A DNA stretch of 64,000 nucleotides from DATGPD01 sp031423015 (GTDB lineage Bacteria; Planctomycetota; UBA1135; UBA2386), in assembly GCA_031423015.1 (NCBI GenBank), contig JANPER010000150.1:1-64000 (forward strand). Direction: 5' to 3'. Of this stretch, positions 16,364 to 24,449 are shown piece after piece. Within the stretch, counting starts at the first letter, position 1, and every line of letters starts with the position of its first letter. Position numbers and translations under genes: made by a program. The notes below the pieces were generated by a model that saw only the letters and a list, made by a program, of their open reading frames with translations, was not told the DNA's origin and searched no databases.

Positions 16364-17227
16364 ATGACCGAGACCCTCCCCAAGAAGATCGCCGTGATCG
16401 GCGCCGGCACGATGGGCAATGGCATCGCGCAGGCCTTTGCGGCGGTCGGCGTGCAGGTCGCGCTCATCGACATCAAGGATGAGTTCGTGCAGCGCGGCCT
16501 GAGCGCGGTGCATGGCAGCCTCGCGCGCTTCGTCAAGAAGGGCACGCTGCCGCAAGCCGACGCCGACGCGACCTTGAAGCGCATCCAGGGCACCACCGCA
16601 ATGGACGCCGCTGCCGACGCGCAGCTCGTGATCGAGGCAGTGAGCGAGAACGAGTCGATCAAGCGCGACGTGTTCGCGCGGCTCGACGGCCTGTGCAACA
16701 AGGCCGCGATCCTCGCCAGCAACACGTCGTCGATCTCGATCACCAGGATCGCTGCCGCGACCAAGCGTTCGAGCCAGGTCATCGGCATGCACTTCATGAA
16801 CCCAGTGCCGCTGATGAAGCTGGTCGAGGTGATCCGCGGCCAAGACACCAGCGTCGACACCACGGCCAGGGTCGTGGCGTGGTCCAGGTCCATGGGCAAG
16901 ACTCCGGTCGAGGCGCAGGACTACCCCGGCTTCATCAGCAACCGCGTGTTGATGCCCATGATCAATGAGGCGGTGTTCTGCTTGATGGAGAACGTGGCCA
17001 CGCGCGAGGGCATCGACGAGATCATGAAGCTCGGTATGAACCACCCGATGGGGCCGTTGCAGCTTGCCGACTTCATCGGCCTCGACGTGTGCGTCAACAT
17101 CCTCGACGTGCTGAAGGACGGGTTGGGCGACGACAAGTACCGGGCGTGCCCACTCCTGCGACGCATGGTTGCGGCCGGTCATCTCGGCAAGAAGACTGGC
17201 AAGGGCTTCTACGACTACACGACATGA
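16364..17227 (+). CDS. hbd: 3-hydroxybutyryl-CoA dehydrogenase
   Basis: 287 aa, the usual single-function length. It oxidises (S)-3-hydroxybutyryl-CoA to acetoacetyl-CoA with NAD(P)+ or the reverse. The Rossmann motif IAVIGAGTMGNGIAQAF lies at residues about 8-24. The catalytic His is in MHFMNPVPLM with the paired Glu in LVEVI, and SNTSSISIT precedes them. NHPMGPLQLADFIGLD marks the C-terminal dimer domain. The stop overlaps the next gene (ATGA), which starts a chain of overlapping genes (acyl-CoA dehydrogenase, SppA-like protease). Confidence 0.93.
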   Translation: MTETLPKKIAVIGAGTMGNGIAQAFAAVGVQVALIDIKDEFVQRGLSAVHGSLARFVKKGTLPQADADATLKRIQGTTAMDAAADAQLVIEAVSENESIKRDVFARLDGLCNKAAILASNTSSISITRIAAATKRSSQVIGMHFMNPVPLMKLVEVIRGQDTSVDTTARVVAWSRSMGKTPVEAQDYPGFISNRVLMPMINEAVFCLMENVATREGIDEIMKLGMNHPMGPLQLADFIGLDVCVNILDVLKDGLGDDKYRACPLLRRMVAAGHLGKKTGKGFYDYTT

Positions 17228-18402
17228 CGCAGATCACCGACCACGCGACCTCGGCGCAGGTTATCGACTTCGAGTTGTCGCCCGAGCTGCAAGTGTTTCG
17301 TGCCGAGGTCGAGGCCTTCGTGCGCGACACCGACCTGCAGCGCAAGGCGCGCGACTTCGACGCCCAACAGGTCTTCCCTGAAGGGCCCGTGCGCGAGGCC
17401 GCCAAGCGTGGCTTGCTCGCGGTGACCTGTCCCAAGAAGTACGGCGGCCGCGAACTCGGCAACGTGGCGAGCTGCGTGATGCTCGAAGAGCTGAACGCGG
17501 CCTGCGCGTCGACTGGCGTCACGGTCTCGGTGCACAATTCGCTGGTGTGCTCGCCGCTCGGCAAGTGGGGCAACGACGACCAGAAGCGCCGCTACTTTCC
17601 CAAACTGGTCACCGGTGAGTGGCTCGGCGCCTACTGCCTGTCCGAGGCATTCTCCGGCTCCGATGCCGCGGCGCTGCGCTGCGAGGCCAAGCCCGACGGC
17701 GACAGCTTCGTGCTCAATGGCGCGAAGCTGTGGATCACCACCGGCACCGAGGCTGAGTTCTTCATCGTGTTTGCCCGCACCGGCCCCGACCGGGTGAAGG
17801 GCATCTCGGCGTTCCTGGTCGAGGCCAGCTACGAAGGGGTGACCGTCGGCAAGAAGGAGCGCAAGCTCGGCATCCGCGGGTCGCCCACGACCGAGATCTT
17901 GCTGGAGTCCGTGCGTGTGCCGGCTACCAACATGCTCGGCGAGGAGGGCAAGGGCTTCAGCATTGCGCTCGATACCCTCGATGGCGGTCGGCTCGGCATC
18001 GCGTCGCAGTCGCTCGGCATCACGCGCGCATGCCGTGACCTGCTGCTCGATCACCTGCGCGCGCAGGTCGACGGCAGTGGCCGGCCGACGGTGACGCAGG
18101 CGGCGCAGTACCAACTCGCGGACCTGGCCGCCGACCTCGACGCCTACCGCATGCTCACGTGGCGCGCGGCGGTGCTGCGCGACCGCGGCGTCCGCTGTAG
18201 CACCGAGGCGGCGATGGCCAAGCTAGGCGCCAGCCGCCTCGCCAATCGATCGGCGCGCGCGACCGTTTCGATCCTTGGCGCCGCGGGCGTGAGCGGCGCC
18301 TCCGACGCCGAGCGTCTGCTGCGCGACGCGCGCATCACCGAGATCTATGAGGGCGCCACCGACATTCAGCGCCTGGTGATCGCGCGAGGTCTGACGGGAT
18401 GA
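17224..18402 (+). CDS. Acyl-CoA dehydrogenase (short/medium chain type)
   Basis: 392 aa. FAD enzyme that introduces the 2,3-double bond in acyl-CoA. It has YCLSEAFSGSDAAAL and LWITTG for FAD/substrate contacts, KLGIRGSPT in the mid-domain, and the catalytic base Glu376 within ITEIYEGATDIQRL, the position used by short- and medium-chain enzymes. Overlaps the hbd gene upstream and the protease gene downstream by 4 bp each. Electron-transferring flavoprotein genes are not in the window. There is a slightly longer N-terminus (about 15 residues) than usual. Confidence 0.92.
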   Translation: MTQITDHATSAQVIDFELSPELQVFRAEVEAFVRDTDLQRKARDFDAQQVFPEGPVREAAKRGLLAVTCPKKYGGRELGNVASCVMLEELNAACASTGVTVSVHNSLVCSPLGKWGNDDQKRRYFPKLVTGEWLGAYCLSEAFSGSDAAALRCEAKPDGDSFVLNGAKLWITTGTEAEFFIVFARTGPDRVKGISAFLVEASYEGVTVGKKERKLGIRGSPTTEILLESVRVPATNMLGEEGKGFSIALDTLDGGRLGIASQSLGITRACRDLLLDHLRAQVDGSGRPTVTQAAQYQLADLAADLDAYRMLTWRAAVLRDRGVRCSTEAAMAKLGASRLANRSARATVSILGAAGVSGASDAERLLRDARITEIYEGATDIQRLVIARGLTG

Positions 18403-19505
18403 GCGAGTCCACGCCGCCTGCATCCGCCGCGCCGCCCGCCGGCTATCCGGTGTATCCGACCAACCCTCCGAGCGAGGGGCGGCCGGTGTCGTTCTACCTC
18501 GCGATCTTCCTGGCGATGCTGCTCGTGCTGTCGGTCGGCCTCAACCTGGTGTTGCTCGTCGTCGGCGTGGTGCGATCGGCGGCGGGCGGTCTTGGCATCA
18601 GCGACGTCAGCGACAGCAACTTCGAGATCGTCGGCGTCAGCGGCGACAGCGACGCGCGCGAGCGCATTCTGCGCGTGCCGATCGAGGGTGCCATCGCCGA
18701 GTCATCGAGTCCGTTGATCGGTGCGCCGGGCGGCACGGTGACGCAGGTGGAGCGCGCGCTGCGCCTCGCCAAGGGCGACGACTCGATCAAGGGCGTGCTG
18801 TTGTTCGTCAACTCGCCGGGCGGCGGGGTGACCGACTCCGACCTCATCTACCGCAAGATCCGCGCGTTCCGCACGGAGACCGACAAGCCCGTGGTCGCGC
18901 TGTTTGGCGACATGGCGGCGAGCGGCGGCTACTACGTCGCCTGCGCCTGCGAGCACATCATGGCGCAGGGCACGACCATCACCGGCTCGATCGGCGTGAT
19001 CCTCAGCCAGTGGAACTTCGCCGAAGCGGCGCAGAAGCTCGGCATCAAGTCGGTCGACATCGTGAGCGCGCGCACGCCCTACAAGGCGATGCTGTCGAGC
19101 ACGAAGCCGGTCGACGAGAAGGAGGTCGCCATGGCGCGCGCCCTCGTCGACGAGATGTACGACCGCTTCGTCGACGTGGTGGCCGAGGGTCGTCCGGGGT
19201 TCGACCGCGACCGCGCGCGTATCGAAAAGCTGGCCGACGGCCGCATCTACTCGGCGCAGCAAGCGCGCGAAGTCGGCTTGATCGACGGCGTCGGCACCGA
19301 GCACGACGCGATCGAGCTGCTGAAGGCGCGCTGCAAGATCGGCGCCGCCAAGGTCGTCGAGCAACGGCGTCGCATCGGATTCTTCGATGTGCTCACCGGG
19401 GCGCACAAACCGCTGCCGGCGCCGAGCCTCGAACAAGCACTCGGCCAGTTCGTCGGCAAGACCACTGGGCCGCGCTTGCTCTACTTCTGGCCGGGCGGCC
19501 GCTAG
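18399..19505 (+). CDS. sppA: Signal peptide peptidase SppA-like S49 protease
   Basis: 368 aa. A Pro-rich cytoplasmic N-terminus is followed by one membrane segment (about residues 34-58, LAIFLAMLLVLSVGLNLVLLVVGVV), then the S49 protease domain. It has the nucleophile Ser175 in MAASGGYYVA and the general-base Lys229 in RTPYKAM, the Ser/Lys pair of the bacterial SppA type, and GSIGVI follows the Ser. It cleaves residual signal peptides in the membrane. The embedding between two acyl-CoA dehydrogenases, with a 4-bp overlap upstream, is unusual and probably reflects co-transcription rather than shared function. Shorter than E. coli SppA; a single-domain form. Confidence 0.85.
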   Translation: MSESTPPASAAPPAGYPVYPTNPPSEGRPVSFYLAIFLAMLLVLSVGLNLVLLVVGVVRSAAGGLGISDVSDSNFEIVGVSGDSDARERILRVPIEGAIAESSSPLIGAPGGTVTQVERALRLAKGDDSIKGVLLFVNSPGGGVTDSDLIYRKIRAFRTETDKPVVALFGDMAASGGYYVACACEHIMAQGTTITGSIGVILSQWNFAEAAQKLGIKSVDIVSARTPYKAMLSSTKPVDEKEVAMARALVDEMYDRFVDVVAEGRPGFDRDRARIEKLADGRIYSAQQAREVGLIDGVGTEHDAIELLKARCKIGAAKVVEQRRRIGFFDVLTGAHKPLPAPSLEQALGQFVGKTTGPRLLYFWPGGR

Positions 19506-19518
19506 CCAAACGTCAACG

Positions 19519-20589
19519 ATGCACAACTTCGCACTTTCCGAAGAGCAACAGATGGTCAAGGAGACCATCGCCAAGTTCGTCGAGGACGTCGCGGCGCAGA
19601 AGGCGCTCGACTGCGACGAGCACGCGCGCTTTGTGCGGCCACAGATCGAGCAGCTCGCCGAGTTGGGCATGCTTGGGCTGCCGATCGCCGAGGCTGACGG
19701 CGGCGCCGGTATGGGCTGTGTAGCCACGGTGGTGGCGCTCGAAGAGATCGCCGGCGCGTGTGGTTCGACGGCGCGCTTGCTGGCTTGTCACGCCGGTGTC
19801 TGTGGCGCGGCGCTGGCGGGGTTGCCTGCTGGCAAGGCGCTGCTCGGTGAGCTGGCGAGCGGCAGCAAGTTGGCGACGTGGATTGGCCCGGAGCACGGCG
19901 TGCGCGCCAAGGGCGAAGGTGACGCCGTGAGTCTAGAGGGGCGCGCCGAGTTGGTGACGGCGTCGACCGAGGCCGATGTGTTCATCGTCGCGGCGAAGGC
20001 GGCGACGGGCCATGTGCTCTGTGTGGTGCAGCGCGCGGCAGTGAAGGCGTCGCCTTCGCGGTCGCTCGGCTTCCGCGCCGCGGCGCCGGGTCGCATCGAG
20101 CTGCTCGGTGCGAGCGCCAGCGTGGTGGCGCGGGGTGCCGACGCGGAACGCGCTGCCGCTGCCGCGCATCTTGGAGCATGCATCACGGCAGCCGCGCTTG
20201 CCTGTGGCATGGCGCAGGCGTCGCTCCGCCTCACCGCGCGCTACGCTGGCGAGCGCATAGCCTTCGGCAAGCCGCTGACGGCGCAGCAGGCGGTCGCGCA
20301 CAAGCTGGTGGAAGTGCAGCGCAAGATCGAGTGTGCCCGCCACCTGACCTACCATGCCGCGCGCCTGCAAGACGCCGGCGACGACGCGCGCGCCGCGTCT
20401 TTCCGCGCCAAGATGGAAGCGGTCGAAGCAGCAGTGCTGGCCGCCGACGAGGGCGTCCAGATTCACGGCGGCTACGGCTACGTGGTGGAGTACCACGTCG
20501 AGCGTCACTACCGCGACGCCAAGACGCTGGAAGTGCTGGAGGGCGGTTGCGAGGCGTTGCGCGACCAGTTGGCGTCCCTCGGCGCGTGA
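19519..20589 (+). CDS. Acyl-CoA dehydrogenase family protein (compact)
   Basis: 356 aa. The N-terminal helical domain (LSEEQQMVKETIAKFVED) and C-terminal domain (RIAFGKPLTAQQAVAHKL, IHGGYGYVVEYHVERHYRDAK) are typical. The middle beta domain is short and lacks the usual YCLTEPxxGSD block, being replaced by an Ala/Val-rich region. The catalytic region reads VLEGGCEALR, keeping the Glu but losing the Thr-Ser that normally follows. It may be a divergent acyl-CoA dehydrogenase with altered substrate or a non-catalytic partner. It starts 13 bp after the protease gene, so it is probably in the same transcript. Confidence 0.82.
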   Translation: MHNFALSEEQQMVKETIAKFVEDVAAQKALDCDEHARFVRPQIEQLAELGMLGLPIAEADGGAGMGCVATVVALEEIAGACGSTARLLACHAGVCGAALAGLPAGKALLGELASGSKLATWIGPEHGVRAKGEGDAVSLEGRAELVTASTEADVFIVAAKAATGHVLCVVQRAAVKASPSRSLGFRAAAPGRIELLGASASVVARGADAERAAAAAHLGACITAAALACGMAQASLRLTARYAGERIAFGKPLTAQQAVAHKLVEVQRKIECARHLTYHAARLQDAGDDARAASFRAKMEAVEAAVLAADEGVQIHGGYGYVVEYHVERHYRDAKTLEVLEGGCEALRDQLASLGA

Positions 20590-20767
20590 GCGTGGCCGAG
20601 CGGGCCTCGCGCGTGATCATCACGCTCGCCAGCTCCACAGCTCTGGTCCGAGGCGACCTCGCCACCCGTTGCGCGGTTTTTCCAGCAAGCCATCCCACCG
20701 ACCTTGCCGATACACCGAGCGACCGCGTCGACGCGGCACTTCGTAGTTCGGATCGAGGTTGGCCTGA

Positions 20768-22063
20768 ATGGAACAGATGCTGCTTGGCGAGATCCTCCTC
20801 AACTTCCGCTTGGTCTCCAAGGCGGACCTGGAGCGCTGTCTCGATTTGCAACAGCGGCTCGACCCGCAGCCGATGCTGGGCAGCGTCCTGTTGCAGCAGG
20901 GCCTGATCGACGAGAAGGTGCTGGCCACCGTCCTGTCGGTGCAGAAAGACGAACTCGGGACCAGCTTGTTCGACGACACCAAGTCGAAGCACGACGTGGC
21001 GCGCACGCTGGAGAAGGCCACCATCGACGACTTCCTGAACGCGTCGCGCCGTCTGCATGCGTCCGACTTGTTCTTGTCGTCTGGCCGGCGTCCGGCCGTG
21101 CGTCGCAACGGGCTCGTGTCCGACCTACCGTCGGGCGTGCTGTCGCTCGAACGCTGCCGCGACCTGTTGTTCGCGCTGCTGACGCCGGAGCAGATCGAGG
21201 TCTATCAGCGCGACCGGCAGATTGACGTGCGAGTGAAGACCGTGCGCGGTCGCTTCCGCCTCAACGTGTTCCGGCACTATGACGGGATCGCTGGCGTGTT
21301 CCGCGTGTTGTCCGATGACGTGCCGACGTTCGAGGGGCTCGGGCTGCCCGAGGCGGTACGCGAGATTGCCGACCTCAAGAACGGTCTGGTGCTGGTTACC
21401 GGTCCCACGGGCTCGGGCAAGAGCACGACGTTGTCGGCGATCGTCGACCTCATCAACAAGAACCGCAAGCTGCACATCATCACGCTCGAAGATCCGATCG
21501 AGCACATCTTCAAGAGCGAGCTGTCGTTCGTATCGCAGCGCGAACTCAACACCAGCACGACGTCATACGCCGACGCGCTGCGTGCGGCGCTGCGCGAGGA
21601 TCCCGACGTGATCGTGGTGGGTGAGCTGCGCGATCCGCAGACCTTCGCGGTGGCGCTCACTGCTGCTGAGACTGGCCATCTGGTGCTCGGCACGCTGCAC
21701 ACCAACAGCGCGTGCAGCACGGTGGTGCGTGTGATCGACCAGTTCCCCGCCGCGCGACGCGCCCACGTGCGCACCATGATGTCGAGCGTGCTGCGCGCGG
21801 TGATCTGCCAAGAGCTGATCCCGAGCGTCGACGGCGAGAACATGTATCAGGCGGCCGAGGTGATGATGGTCACCCCCGCGGTGTCGAATCTGATCCGCGA
21901 AAACCGCGAGTGGCAGATCCCCAACGTGATGCAGATGAACCGCACCCGCGGCATGCGCCTGATGGACGAGAGTCTGATGGAGCTGGTGCGCGCCAAGAAG
22001 ATCTCGGTCGACCAGGCGCTCATGCGCGCCACCGACCGCTCGCGATTCACCGTCCCCGCCTGA
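20768..22063 (+). CDS. pilT: PilT-type twitching ATPase with N-terminal MshEN-like domain
   Basis: 431 aa. Residues 1 to about 75 resemble the T2SSE/MshEN N-terminal domain (LLGEILLNFRLVSKADLERCL, repeated as LLGSVLLQQGLIDEKVL). That domain binds c-di-GMP in some pilus ATPases. The rest is PilT: Walker A GPTGSGKST, Asp box ITLEDPIEH, Walker B DPDVIVVGELRDPQT, His box GHLVLGTLHT and an AIRNLIRE-like AVSNLIRE. It powers type IV pilus retraction at the inner membrane. Ordinary PilT lacks the N-terminal domain. The HD-GYP protein at 61.6 kb would fit c-di-GMP control. Next gene follows after 22 bp. Confidence 0.88.
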   Translation: MEQMLLGEILLNFRLVSKADLERCLDLQQRLDPQPMLGSVLLQQGLIDEKVLATVLSVQKDELGTSLFDDTKSKHDVARTLEKATIDDFLNASRRLHASDLFLSSGRRPAVRRNGLVSDLPSGVLSLERCRDLLFALLTPEQIEVYQRDRQIDVRVKTVRGRFRLNVFRHYDGIAGVFRVLSDDVPTFEGLGLPEAVREIADLKNGLVLVTGPTGSGKSTTLSAIVDLINKNRKLHIITLEDPIEHIFKSELSFVSQRELNTSTTSYADALRAALREDPDVIVVGELRDPQTFAVALTAAETGHLVLGTLHTNSACSTVVRVIDQFPAARRAHVRTMMSSVLRAVICQELIPSVDGENMYQAAEVMMVTPAVSNLIRENREWQIPNVMQMNRTRGMRLMDESLMELVRAKKISVDQALMRATDRSRFTVPA

Positions 22064-22085
22064 GGCAAGAAAGAGCAACCCTGCG

Positions 22086-23192
22086 ATGGCACAGATCGAT
22101 GCCCTTCTCGAGCGCATGGAAGCGCTCCAGTCTTCCGACTTGCACCTCAAGGTCGACATGCGGCCGCGCTACCGCATCCATGGCTCGCTCGAGGAAGCGA
22201 CCGACCTGCCGATGCTCGGCAAGGAGATGTTGGAGCGACTCACCAACGAGATCCTGAGCGACGAGCAGAAACGCCAACTGCAGGTCGGGCATGGGCTCGA
22301 CTTCGCCTACGGCGGCCCGCGGATCGGTCGCTTCCGCTGCAACTACTTCGAGGATCACTGGGGCCGCGCCGCCGTGTTCCGCCGCATCCCGAGCAAGGTG
22401 CCCTCGCTGCTCGAACTCGGCATGCCGCGGATCGTCGAACGCCTCGCGCACCTCAAGCGGGGGTTGGTGTTGATCACTGGTGCCACCGGCGCCGGCAAGT
22501 CGTCGACGCTGGCGGCGTTGGTCGATCTCATCAACAGCAACTACCGCAAGCACATCATCACGCTGGAAGACCCGATCGAGTTCTTGCACCCGATGAAGCG
22601 CTCGATCATCCACCAGCGCGGCGTGCACTACGACATCAAGGACTTCGGGTCCGGCATCATCGCCGCGCTGCGCGAGTCGCCCGACGTGCTCGTGATCGGC
22701 GAGATGCGCGACCTCGACAGCATCCGGCAGGCGCTCACCGCCGCCGAGGTCGGCGTGCTGGTGTTCGCCACACTGCACACCAACAACGCGGCCGGGTCGA
22801 TCGACCGCATCATCGACGTGTTCCCGCCCGAGGAGCAACCACAGGTCCGCGTGCAGTTGGCGCAGAGCCTGGCCGGTGTGGTGTCGCAAGCCCTGTTGCG
22901 CCGCCGCCTAGGCACGGGTCGCGTGCCAGCCGCGGAGATCTTGGTGTGCAACACCGCGGTGAGCAACATCGTGCGCGAGGGGCGCACGCAGGATCTCGTC
23001 ACCGTGCTGCAGGGCGGCAAGAGCCAAGGCATGCAGACCATGGACGACTCGTTGGAGCAGCTGGTGCAGCACGGCGTGGTAGACGCCGACGAAGCCTGCC
23101 TCCACGCGCAGAACAAGCCGCGCTTCGAGCGCTTGGTCGGCAAGAGCGATGTCGCCGGCAGTGGGCGGCGCCCGGCAGTCGCGCCGCGTTAG
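22086..23192 (+). CDS. PilT/PilU-family twitching ATPase
   Basis: 368 aa. A standard PilT-length protein: the PAS-like N-domain starts at once (LLERMEALQSSDLHLKV), then Walker A GATGAGKSS, ITLEDPIEF, Walker B SPDVLVIGEMRDLDS, VLVFATLHTNNAAG and AVSNIVRE. It is probably the second retraction ATPase working with the upstream fused PilT, as PilT and PilU do in Gammaproteobacteria. Its stop is 2 bp from the stop of the convergent superoxide dismutase gene, leaving no room for a separate terminator. Confidence 0.88.
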   Translation: MAQIDALLERMEALQSSDLHLKVDMRPRYRIHGSLEEATDLPMLGKEMLERLTNEILSDEQKRQLQVGHGLDFAYGGPRIGRFRCNYFEDHWGRAAVFRRIPSKVPSLLELGMPRIVERLAHLKRGLVLITGATGAGKSSTLAALVDLINSNYRKHIITLEDPIEFLHPMKRSIIHQRGVHYDIKDFGSGIIAALRESPDVLVIGEMRDLDSIRQALTAAEVGVLVFATLHTNNAAGSIDRIIDVFPPEEQPQVRVQLAQSLAGVVSQALLRRRLGTGRVPAAEILVCNTAVSNIVREGRTQDLVTVLQGGKSQGMQTMDDSLEQLVQHGVVDADEACLHAQNKPRFERLVGKSDVAGSGRRPAVAPR

Positions 23193-23194
23193 GG

Positions 23195-23761
23195 CTACTG
23201 CTTGGCGACGAAGTCCCAGTTCACCAGGCTCCACCAGCTCTCGACGTACTTCTTGCGGTCGTTGCGATGGTCCACGTAGTAGGCGTGTTCCCAGACGTCG
23301 CAGGTCAGCAAGCACTTGTCACCCGTGCGCAGCGGCGTGTCGGCGTTGGTCGTGGTGACGATCTCCAGGCCGGCCGGCTTGCGCACGAGCCAGGCCCAGC
23401 CGGACCCGAACTGCGCTAGAGCGGCGCTCGTGAACTTCGCCTGGAACGCGGCGAACGAGCCGAAGGCTCTGTCGATCGCTTGGGCGAGCGGGCCGCGCAG
23501 CGTCGTCTTGTCGGGCGACATGCAGTTCCAATAGAGCGAGTGGTTCCAGACTTGCGCGGCGTTGTTGAACACCGGCCCGGTGGCCGTCTTGATCAACTCC
23601 TCGAGGGACTTGCCAGTCAGCCCCTGCACTTCGGCCAGCTCGTTGAGCTTGTCGACGTAGGCGCGATGGTGCTTGCCGTAGTGGAAGGCGATCGTCTCGG
23701 CCGAAATCACGGGGGCGAGCGCCTTGTCGGAATAGGGGAGGGCTGGGAGTTCGAATGTCAC
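23195..23761 (-). CDS. sodB: Superoxide dismutase, iron type
   Basis: 188 aa. Dismutates superoxide to oxygen and peroxide. Metal ligands: His27 in AFHYGKHH, His in QVWNHSLYW, and Asp/His in DVWEHAYYVDHRNDR. The Gln in NNAAQVWNH is at the position where iron SODs carry the active-site Gln (manganese enzymes have Gly there), so Fe is preferred. The start is GTG 23761, directly before TFELPALPYSD, the standard N-terminus, so no signal peptide: a cytoplasmic enzyme. The upstream part of the open frame runs through intergenic hairpins and is not coding. Confidence 0.92.
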   Translation of the reverse strand: MTFELPALPYSDKALAPVISAETIAFHYGKHHRAYVDKLNELAEVQGLTGKSLEELIKTATGPVFNNAAQVWNHSLYWNCMSPDKTTLRGPLAQAIDRAFGSFAAFQAKFTSAALAQFGSGWAWLVRKPAGLEIVTTTNADTPLRTGDKCLLTCDVWEHAYYVDHRNDRKKYVESWWSLVNWDFVAKQ

Positions 23762-23870
23762 GTCGGCATGTGCGTCGCGAGCGCGGTAGGGGCAAGTGCA
23801 AACCTGACTCCTCTCAGCGTGGCCGGCGGCCAGCCAACGTGGCTGATGTCGGCGCAGCGCCACCAGCATC

Positions 23871-24019
23871 GACCCAGCTTGCTGGGTCGCCAGAGCCATG
23901 CCGCGCTCTGGCGCGGCATGGCTCGAGAGGCCGCCGACGCTGTTGTTTCTGGGTCGCTTCTCTTGCCGCTGCCGCCTACCGAATCTTCGCGCCACGCGAA
24001 GAACCGCGGCAAGAGAAGC
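23871..24019. other. Cluster of three perfect hairpins
   Basis: Between the SOD start and the cytochrome start (306 bp with no gene) three inverted repeats follow each other. An 8-bp stem has arms 23871-23878 and 23881-23888. A 13-bp stem has loop TCTG (23894-23906 / 23911-23923). A 14-bp stem (23956-23969 / 24006-24019) encloses a further 8-bp stem (23984-23991 / 23995-24002). No T-tract is present. They could be transcription roadblocks, RNA stabilisers or repeat relics. Confidence 0.5.
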
Positions 24020-24067
24020 TCAGCAACAGAGCTGGCACGCAGCGGACGACGTGCTCCAATCGTGGCG

Positions 24068-24439
24068 ATGACCGTCGTCACAAGGGCCAGACTTGGCCTG
24101 GCCCTGGCCGCGCTCCCGTTGCTGCTCGTCTCGGTGCGCTGCACCAAGGCGCCGCCCGCCGTGCCGCTGTCAGCTGCGGGTGAACGCGGCCGCATCGCCT
24201 TCGCGACGTTCTGCTTCCCCTGCCACAGTCCGATCAACCCGCATCGCAACGGGCAGCTCGGGCCGGCGGTGGCGCGTTCCAGCAAGGAGCTGCTGGAAGC
24301 CAAAGTGCTGAGCGGCACATACCCGCCTGGCTATCAACCGAAGCAGGCCGGCGCCCAGATGGTGCCGTTGCCGCACGTCAAGGCGCAGCTCGGCGACATC
24401 GAGGCCTTCTTGGCCGAAGTGCCCGAACCTGTGGACTAA
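24068..24439 (+). CDS. Small exported c-type cytochrome
   Basis: 123 aa. A hydrophobic signal (LGLALAALPLLLVSV, about residues 9-23) is followed by a Cys at 25 that is close to but not a perfect lipobox. One haem-binding CFPCH lies at about residues 48-52, and a Met-containing C-terminal loop (GAQMVPLPHVKAQ) could give the sixth ligand. It is a periplasmic single-haem carrier. It is convergent with, and 10 bp from, the PuuD-like membrane gene. In PuuD a cytochrome c of this kind is fused to the C-terminus, so this may be its separate electron-acceptor part. Confidence 0.82.
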   Translation: MTVVTRARLGLALAALPLLLVSVRCTKAPPAVPLSAAGERGRIAFATFCFPCHSPINPHRNGQLGPAVARSSKELLEAKVLSGTYPPGYQPKQAGAQMVPLPHVKAQLGDIEAFLAEVPEPVD

Positions 24440-24449
24440 CCGCGGCGCG

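Noticed and set aside
23762..23995. An N-terminal extension of superoxide dismutase as an export signal
   Set aside because: The extension crosses hairpin DNA, has no hydrophobic core followed by a cleavage site, and GTG 23761 gives the standard N-terminus.
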